9,994 nt of DNA. Origin: an uncultured Cytophagaceae bacterium (GTDB taxonomy: Bacteria; Bacteroidota; Bacteroidia; Cytophagales; Spirosomataceae). The notes below the pieces were generated by a model. It was not told where the DNA came from and made no database searches. It saw nothing but the letters and a program-made list of their open reading frames with translations. Position 1 is the first letter of the stretch. Each line of letters begins with the position of its first letter. The stretch spans positions 1-9,994 of the forward strand of contig CALLKB010000060.1 of the NCBI GenBank assembly GCA_938008575.1. The letters are read 5' to 3'. The translations under genes were made by a program, and so were the position numbers. This document shows positions 5,896-9,994 of the stretch, one piece after another.

Positions 5896-5940
5896 CAATG
5901 CAATGATAAGCCTTTTCTGTATTTTCAACTGCATTGGCTT
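5896..5940. repeat. Inverted repeat CAATGCA...TGCATTG in the 149-bp spacer
   Basis: CAATGCA (5896-5902) and TGCATTG (5930-5936) are 7-bp inverted arms, flanked internally and externally by AAGCC (5908-5912) and GGCTT (5936-5940). It lies upstream of the ParB-like/integrase operon, where control sites would be expected. No clear TAnnTTTG promoter was found in this spacer. Confidence 0.35.
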
Positions 5941-6022
5941 TTACCAGCTTTTCTTAATTAAAACTCAATAAATAACTATTACATTCCAAGTCCCTTTAAT
6001 TTCATATTGGTACTTCAAATTG

Positions 6023-6280
6023 TCATTTAACATTTTTGTGATGTACCATTTTGGGAGATTTTTTGATAACATAGTACAAAGGGTGATTTCTGTATTCAAG
6101 TACCATCCTATCATATAATTTCATTTGTTTCTCCCAATCTTCATCACTAAAGAATCGACCTCGTTTCTCCAAAAATCCTCTATTTGTTTCTAAAAAGATT
6201 TTTAACTTAAAATCAAATCCTCTCTTCTCAAGTTGTTCTTTGACTAATCGTTTGTCTTTGTTAAAATTTTGTGATTTCAT
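6023..6280 (-). CDS. Small basic hypothetical protein
   Basis: An 85-residue reading frame from ATG (6278-6280), rich in lysine and arginine (KDKRLVKEQLEKRGFDFKLK near the N-terminus), with aromatic residues in the second half (SDEDWEKQMKLYDRMVLEY, HPLYYVIKK). It has no signal peptide or membrane segment and should be cytoplasmic and mostly helical. I do not recognise the family. It lies between the acidic small gene and the ParB-like gene, on the same strand, with A/T-rich spacers of 77 bp upstream and about 150 bp downstream and no clear promoter in either. A nucleic-acid-binding role would fit the charge but is not shown. Confidence 0.6.
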   Translation of the reverse strand: MKSQNFNKDKRLVKEQLEKRGFDFKLKIFLETNRGFLEKRGRFFSDEDWEKQMKLYDRMVLEYRNHPLYYVIKKSPKMVHHKNVK

Positions 6281-6357
6281 ATACTATTTTTTGAAACTTT
6301 AATGAGAGATTAAACACCTGTAAATCCCAATTTTTCTCTTTTATCTGCCGTTAATAA

Positions 6358-6585
6358 TTAGTCCACGGAGACATCATACCACATATCAAAAGTCAAATCA
6401 TTAATAGATTCATGTGCTTTCACTTGAGGCTCAGGAATAAGTTCATCAAATCTTACACCCAAAAGAGACTCCAATTCATCAATTCTCTCAGAGGGGTCAG
6501 AAGATTCAAACTCAAAATCATCCGATACATCAACTTGTGTGTAACAAAAAATGGAAAATGAGCACACAGCGGTAACTTTTTTCAT
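6358..6585 (-). CDS. Small strongly acidic hypothetical protein
   Basis: A 75-residue frame from ATG (6583-6585). After a short N-terminus with two lysines and a hydrophobic stretch (MKKVTAVCSFSIFCYTQ), the remaining 58 residues carry 18 Asp/Glu against three Lys/Arg, e.g. DVSDDFEFESSDPSERIDEL and FDMWYDVSVD. The N-terminal stretch is too short and poor in small residues for a confident signal peptide. I do not recognise the family. It follows the ParB-methyltransferase gene by 63 bp, and its leader (AACAATTTAAATTTTAAATT) nearly matches that of the methyltransferase gene. That shared leader supports it being translated. Its charge pattern recalls DNA-mimic inhibitors, but this is speculation. 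Confidence 0.55.
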   Translation of the reverse strand: MKKVTAVCSFSIFCYTQVDVSDDFEFESSDPSERIDELESLLGVRFDELIPEPQVKAHESINDLTFDMWYDVSVD

Positions 6586-6602
6586 AATTTAAAATTTAAA
6601 TT
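6586..6602 (-). promoter_or_regulatory. A/T-rich translation leader of the acidic gene
   Basis: On the minus strand AACAATTTAAATTTTAA precedes the ATG by 3 nt. The methyltransferase gene has AACAATT-AAATTTTAA in the same position (8175-8190), with one T fewer. The match suggests a common, non-Shine-Dalgarno initiation leader. Confidence 0.4.
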
Positions 6603-6648
6603 GTTTAGCGGAGTTTGAAATTTATACACTCCAAGGTTGGCACTATCT

Positions 6649-8172
6649 TTATGCGGCAATCGATAATTCGATTTTCGCTTGTTCTCTTTCTTCAAGACGC
6701 TTTGTAAGACGTTTATTACAAAAATCAATTGACTCATGGTCAACGTCCCAGCCGAACCCATTTCTACCATTTAAAATTGCCGATTCCAGTCCCGAACCAC
6801 TGCCTACGAATAAATCCCCTACATTTTCACCCGGATTACTATACCCAAGGATGAATTTCTCATAAATGTTAACAGATGTTGGGGCCTGGTGATAAAATTC
6901 ATCTTCCACATCCGCGTATTCTGACTTTTGAAATACAGACTCAATAAAGACATTAGTAATTGATGACTCAGGAGAAGCCATTGAATAACCTTTACCTCCC
7001 GTAGTTCTTGAAGAACCAGGAATCACTTTGAATTCTCCGATTGAAGAGGGTCTTGTAACGTCATTGAATAGCGTTTCATTTGCAGGTTTTAAACCTGCTA
7101 CGATGATGGTTTCTTTTGAATTCAGAAATCTTGCCACGTGAGGTGTAGCCTTTTGATTTGTCTTCACAAATGTGTTTACATCATGGATATACCACCCATC
7201 CTCAGCAAGTGCAGTTTCTAATTTGGTACAAACACCTTGATAACCATCTCTGTAAGTCTCACCAATGATAATCACAATCACTCCATTTGGAAGCAACTTT
7301 CTTTTAGCTCCTTGATAAAACTTAACCTCGTTCTTAATGTAATCAGCCAAGGTTTCTTCCTGACCATGGATAAAATAATCAGGTTGATTTCTGTATTCAC
7401 GAAGCTGAAAATATGGTGGTGATTGGATGAACATTCTCATACTTCCATCAGGGATATTTGATAGGTCAAATGACGAAGTGTTGAACAAATGAAAGCTGAC
7501 GTCATTTACTTTTCCTTCATAGTCTCTACGTTTTCTCTCCTCGATTTTAGATTCTTTCTTAATCTTATCTTCAAGTAAATCATGTGCTTTTGAGATGGTA
7601 AATAGTCCATTTTCCAATCCAGCCATTATTCCTACCTTATTCCCTGGATTCTCATCTTCAAACCATTTGATTTCCATTAACTTTCTTAATGTTGATGCAC
7701 AAATTGAAAGGTCTAGCAAGTGGCAAACCAACTCCCATCTCCCTTTACCAATAAGTCCATAATGTTCATCCTTGTCGATAAAATCAAAACCCATTAAATC
7801 TCTTTTCTTACCTTGAGATTTCCCGATAAGTCCTAACATATGCTCTCCATAATGCATCATCTCACTGTATGACATTTTGGTTCGCTGATTACTGGTTAAT
7901 CTGATTTTTACCACATCCTCATCAGGAATGTTAATGTGCAGACATTGCAAAGTTTTCAATCCTAAGGATTTCGCAACTTCCAATCTGACGATTCCGTCTG
8001 TAACATAAAAGGTATCTCCAACAAGATTACCAAGTAGTGGTGTAAACTGACCCAATCGATTCATGGTGTATTCGATGTGGTCCTTCTTTTTTGGTTTCAC
8101 AAATTGCTCAAGCAAAGGGTGAATTTTGATATTATCGACTTCGATAACTTCAACATTAATTACATTTTTCAT
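6649..8172 (-). CDS. ParB-like domain fused to SPPY-type DNA methyltransferase
   Basis: A 507-residue fusion. Residues 1-80 resemble a ParB N-terminal domain: IKIHPLLEQF, GQFTPLLGNLVGDTFYVTDG (41-60) and IVRLEVAKSLG, with DGIVR where ParB has G-(H/E)-R-R. About 85-215 is a helical middle (LTSNQRTKMSYSEMMHYGEH...; LDLSICASTLRKLMEI) like the HTH region of ParB/KorB proteins, ending in a charged linker. The C-terminal half is a beta-class S-adenosylmethionine DNA methyltransferase, with motif IV (SPPY, 251-254) before motif I (DLFVGSGSG, 453-461), followed by FGWDVD. SPPY favours N4-cytosine methylation, but N6-adenine is possible. The gene probably modifies element DNA. A candidate nuclease gene lies 104 bp upstream. 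ATG is at 8170-8172; the leader is A/T-rich and carries a palindrome (8209-8230). Confidence 0.85.
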   Translation of the reverse strand: MKNVINVEVIEVDNIKIHPLLEQFVKPKKKDHIEYTMNRLGQFTPLLGNLVGDTFYVTDGIVRLEVAKSLGLKTLQCLHINIPDEDVVKIRLTSNQRTKMSYSEMMHYGEHMLGLIGKSQGKKRDLMGFDFIDKDEHYGLIGKGRWELVCHLLDLSICASTLRKLMEIKWFEDENPGNKVGIMAGLENGLFTISKAHDLLEDKIKKESKIEERKRRDYEGKVNDVSFHLFNTSSFDLSNIPDGSMRMFIQSPPYFQLREYRNQPDYFIHGQEETLADYIKNEVKFYQGAKRKLLPNGVIVIIIGETYRDGYQGVCTKLETALAEDGWYIHDVNTFVKTNQKATPHVARFLNSKETIIVAGLKPANETLFNDVTRPSSIGEFKVIPGSSRTTGGKGYSMASPESSITNVFIESVFQKSEYADVEDEFYHQAPTSVNIYEKFILGYSNPGENVGDLFVGSGSGLESAILNGRNGFGWDVDHESIDFCNKRLTKRLEEREQAKIELSIAA

Positions 8173-8208
8173 GCGTTAAAATTTAATTGTTAATAAATCT
8201 GATTAAAA

Positions 8209-8230
8209 GTTGGTAAAATATTTTGTCAAC
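8209..8230. promoter_or_regulatory. 22-bp near-palindrome upstream of methyltransferase (candidate operator)
   Basis: The dyad is GTTG-gt-AAAATATTTT-gt-CAAC: both 4-bp ends and the 10-bp AT centre are perfectly symmetric, and only the two gt positions break symmetry. It lies 37 nt before the methyltransferase ATG. Its right half, TATTTTGTCAAC, recurs upstream of the neighbouring 249-aa gene (9077-9088). Such a site would fit a dimeric repressor or the product of one of these genes. Confidence 0.5.
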
Positions 8231-8242
8231 CATATTTGGGTC

Positions 8243-8270
8243 TTAAAAAACGGACTTTCATCCGTCTCGT
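8243..8270 (-). terminator. Terminator after the 249-aa gene
   Basis: On the minus strand ACGGA-TGAAAG-TCCGT is followed by TTTTTT, beginning 11 nt after the stop codon of the upstream gene. The A-rich 5' side makes it partly symmetric. It implies that the methyltransferase gene has its own promoter rather than being only a downstream operon member. Confidence 0.65.
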
Positions 8271-8276
8271 TTTTTT

Positions 8277-9026
8277 TTAATTCTTTCCTGTGTTAAGATA
8301 TGTTTGATAGTAGTTATCCCACAACTCAAACCTTAACGCTGTTTTGATGAACTCGTTCTTGTCACTAAGTTTGAACTCAAAAACCCACGCCTTACCATCA
8401 ATTGATGCAACATGGTCAGCTCTAACTGCTCTGGCAAACTTTTGTAATTGTTTCCAATCCGTTACTTGTTCAGCTTCAGTCATAAAGTAGTCTTTAAGTA
8501 CTTTTTTCATGGAAAACTCTAAACCCAATTTTCCTTTCAGGCCAAATGTCTTCGAGACCTTGATGAACTTGTTACCGTCATCATCAATCCAGTTTAGTTT
8601 AACCAAGTCATATTCATCACCGTTAGCCTTTTTGGTAATCGTTTGATAGCAATCAGGTTTAAGAACCATTGTTAGTCGTCTTACGCGAATCTTCTTTTCT
8701 TCAATTACTTGAAATATTTCTTCCGGTGACATCGAAGACTCAGCATCCTTGAATTCAAGTTTCGATGTGTAAAAATTCAAAACATCTTGAACCAGTCTAT
8801 CACGTTCAGCAAACACCTTCTTTCTGAACCCATCTAAAATATTAGCGGAGAACTTACCTGACTCGTATGCAGAAATCATTTGAGGTAATGTCATACCTTC
8901 AATTTCATCAGCGGGAAATGCCATGAATGACTTCCCATTAATGAAGTCTAATGTTGCCAAATCCTCTGTCAACATCTTAAGGTTTTTATTCTTTAGCTCC
9001 TTATTATCCGAATCCTTATTTTTCAT
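8277..9026 (-). CDS. Hypothetical protein with possible PD-(D/E)XK nuclease signature
   Basis: A 249-residue protein started at ATG (9024-9026). The frame is open to a TTG at 9074, but that lies upstream of the promoter at 9044-9075, so the ATG is preferred; M18 is an alternative. I do not recognise a family. The N-terminal half is helical and charged. The middle has strands (VRRLTMVLKP; YDLVKLNWIDDDGNKFIKV). Near the C-terminus RADHVASIDGKAWVFEFKLS (202-221) forms a strand-turn-strand with D204-x12-E217-x-K219, the spacing of a PD-(D/E)XK catalytic core. It is followed by a helix with ELWDNYYQTYL, where such nucleases often keep Q/Y residues. Its place upstream of a DNA methyltransferase gene makes a restriction-like partner possible. 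The fold call is inference from one motif. A terminator follows the gene. Confidence 0.7.
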   Translation of the reverse strand: MKNKDSDNKELKNKNLKMLTEDLATLDFINGKSFMAFPADEIEGMTLPQMISAYESGKFSANILDGFRKKVFAERDRLVQDVLNFYTSKLEFKDAESSMSPEEIFQVIEEKKIRVRRLTMVLKPDCYQTITKKANGDEYDLVKLNWIDDDGNKFIKVSKTFGLKGKLGLEFSMKKVLKDYFMTEAEQVTDWKQLQKFARAVRADHVASIDGKAWVFEFKLSDKNEFIKTALRFELWDNYYQTYLNTGKN

Positions 9027-9043
9027 TCCCTTGTAATTTTTTA

Positions 9044-9075
9044 CAAATGTATATGAAGTTTTATTTTCATACAAA
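9044..9075 (-). promoter_or_regulatory. Bacteroidota-type promoter of the 249-aa gene
   Basis: On the minus strand TTTG (9072-9075), a 20-nt spacer and TACATTTG (9044-9051) fit the Bacteroidota -33/-7 consensus fully. The predicted transcript begins around 9036-9039, only about 10 nt before the ATG at 9026. The shared word TATTTTGTCAAC (9077-9088 on the plus strand) abuts the upstream side. Confidence 0.7.
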
Positions 9076-9076
9076 T

Positions 9077-9088
9077 TATTTTGTCAAC
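9077..9088. promoter_or_regulatory. 12-bp word TATTTTGTCAAC beside the promoter
   Basis: Identical to 8219-8230, the right half of the palindrome before the methyltransferase gene. It is adjacent to the -33 element here, where a bound regulator could block or recruit RNA polymerase. I found no third copy in the window. Confidence 0.45.
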
Positions 9089-9128
9089 TTTTTTCTTCTT
9101 GTAATTTAAACGAAGGCCAAATGTGCCA

Positions 9129-9994
9129 CTATTCAATTGAATCGTTGATTTCGTCTATAATTTTTTTTATGTCATGAAGGTCCGTATCCATGTGTTTTAT
9201 GATAGTTCCCCGGTGAATTCCTGAATATTTGGATATACTTGACTTGGAAATGGGGATACCTTTGGCTTCCATCTCCTCAATTGTGGCCCTAATTTTCAGC
9301 TTGCTTTCGTTCTCTTTTAGGATACCTCGAATCTTACCAGAAACCTTACGTTTGTTAAATGTCGCATCGCAATCCTTGTTGTAATGGATACGTTTTAAGA
9401 CCGGCTTGACCTTTGAGTTTCCAAGGAATGTTGCACCATTAAATACGGTATCAAATAAACCCATCAGTTCACGCAGCTCCATCTTCTTATTACCGGTATA
9501 TTCCTCATTCACATGATATAGATATGACAAGAGCAAATGTTTATCGGCAACTGGGTTAAGGAATAGTAGCTTGTGAATCATACTGGTAAACGTCTTATGT
9601 TTTAAAGTATCTTTAATTAGATATTGAAAACGTATCTCAACGTAATTAACTTCATTATAATCTACTACTGGATTCTTTACATTTACTGGTGTTTCCAGTA
9701 TCAATTGCTCTAAAACTTCCTTGATTGGAATAGGTATAAATGGTTCTTGAGGTGCACAATGGATACGTATCATTGTAGTTTTAGGTTTTTTTTCTTCCAA
9801 CCGGCACTTATCTTCCTTATTCCTGCCCTTTTTAAATAATTCCACCGGTATGTCTAATTCATTCTCATAGTTATAGAATAAATCAGGGTCTGAAGATATA
9901 AACATAGCACGTGCAATACCGCCAGCATTGGTATCTATCTTCTCATTAACCAATATGTTATCAATTATGTATTGTCGAGCAATAAGGAAGTCAT
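9129..9994 (-). CDS. Helix-turn-helix protein, 5' end cut by window edge
   Basis: The frame runs without a stop from 9129 to the right edge of the window. Although a TTG occurs at 9951-9953, the codons before it read as ordinary protein (DFLIARQYIIDNILVNEKI), so the true start is most likely outside. At least 287 residues are visible. The middle is helical and has several aromatic residues (MIHKLLFLNPVADKHLLLSY), followed by RIHYNKDCDATFNKRKVSGK. The C-terminus reads IPISKSSISKYSGIHRGTII, a plausible helix-turn-helix with the recognition helix in SGIHRGTIIKHM. Proteins with a similar C-terminal pattern occur in Bacteroidota mobile elements, but I cannot name a family. It may be a regulator or replication-associated protein and could bind the shared sites downstream. 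About 100 bp separate it from the next gene, which has its own promoter. Confidence 0.65.
   Translation of the reverse strand, partial: DFLIARQYIIDNILVNEKIDTNAGGIARAMFISSDPDLFYNYENELDIPVELFKKGRNKEDKCRLEEKKPKTTMIRIHCAPQEPFIPIPIKEVLEQLILETPVNVKNPVVDYNEVNYVEIRFQYLIKDTLKHKTFTSMIHKLLFLNPVADKHLLLSYLYHVNEEYTGNKKMELRELMGLFDTVFNGATFLGNSKVKPVLKRIHYNKDCDATFNKRKVSGKIRGILKENESKLKIRATIEEMEAKGIPISKSSISKYSGIHRGTIIKHMDTDLHDIKKIIDEINDSIE

Noticed and set aside
5860..5934. 24-aa hydrophobic frame from ATG at 5934 (minus)
   Set aside because: It has a proper ATG but no ribosome-binding signal, overlaps the Cys-rich frame, and frames of this length are common by chance.
6582..6770. 62-aa frame overlapping the methyltransferase C-terminus
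   Set aside because: It overlaps the coding sequence of a well-supported gene, lacks its own signals, and reads as low-information sequence.
9027..9074. TTG start for the nuclease-like gene
   Set aside because: It lies upstream of a complete promoter for the same gene.
9951..9953. TTG as start of the helix-turn-helix protein
   Set aside because: The frame continues upstream to the window edge with protein-like codons, so the gene is more likely cut than started here.
3973..9994. Complete ICE or prophage
   Set aside because: No relaxase, type IV secretion, capsid, terminase or replication gene is visible in this part, so only the integrase end of an undefined element can be claimed.

Overview
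The window looks like a Bacteroidota chromosome, perhaps Cytophagales-like. Three signs point there. Several genes are preceded by TAnnTTTG promoter boxes with an upstream TTTG/TTG. Most leaders are A/T-rich with little Shine-Dalgarno signal. The tyrosine recombinase has a Bacteroidota-style arm-binding N-terminus. The genus cannot be read from the sequence.

Positions 1-3870 are ordinary chromosome with a higher GC content. They hold the start of an ABC exporter half (minus), L-2-hydroxyglutarate oxidase lhgO (minus), the divergent anhydro-muramate kinase anmK (plus), an RluA-family pseudouridine synthase (plus) and an intact tRNA-Arg(CCG). Intergenic DNA here is structured: three hairpins at 191-292, a long imperfect hairpin before anmK, and a heptanucleotide array (GAGTTAA and GACTNNN units) between anmK and the pseudouridine synthase.

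From just after the tRNA to the window end the DNA is visibly AT-richer. Every gene is on the minus strand and points toward the tRNA. This is the integrase end of a mobile element inserted at the tRNA 3' end. In transcription order the genes are: a 5'-cut protein with a C-terminal helix-turn-helix; a 249-aa protein with a possible PD-(D/E)XK nuclease signature; a fusion of a ParB-like domain to a beta-class (SPPY) DNA methyltransferase; two small unknown proteins (one very acidic, one basic); a stand-alone ParB-like protein; and the integrase, which starts 5 nt after the ParB-like stop codon. No conjugation, capsid or replication gene is visible, so the element type (ICE, mobilisable island, prophage) is open.

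The most interesting part is 5505-9026: two different ParB-fold proteins on one element, one fused to a methyltransferase and one coupled to the integrase, beside a candidate nuclease. The nuclease and methyltransferase genes share a 12-bp upstream word that is palindromic at the methyltransferase gene. They may form a co-regulated modification/restriction or DNA-maintenance module. That is inference; the domain motifs, gene order and shared sites are directly visible.
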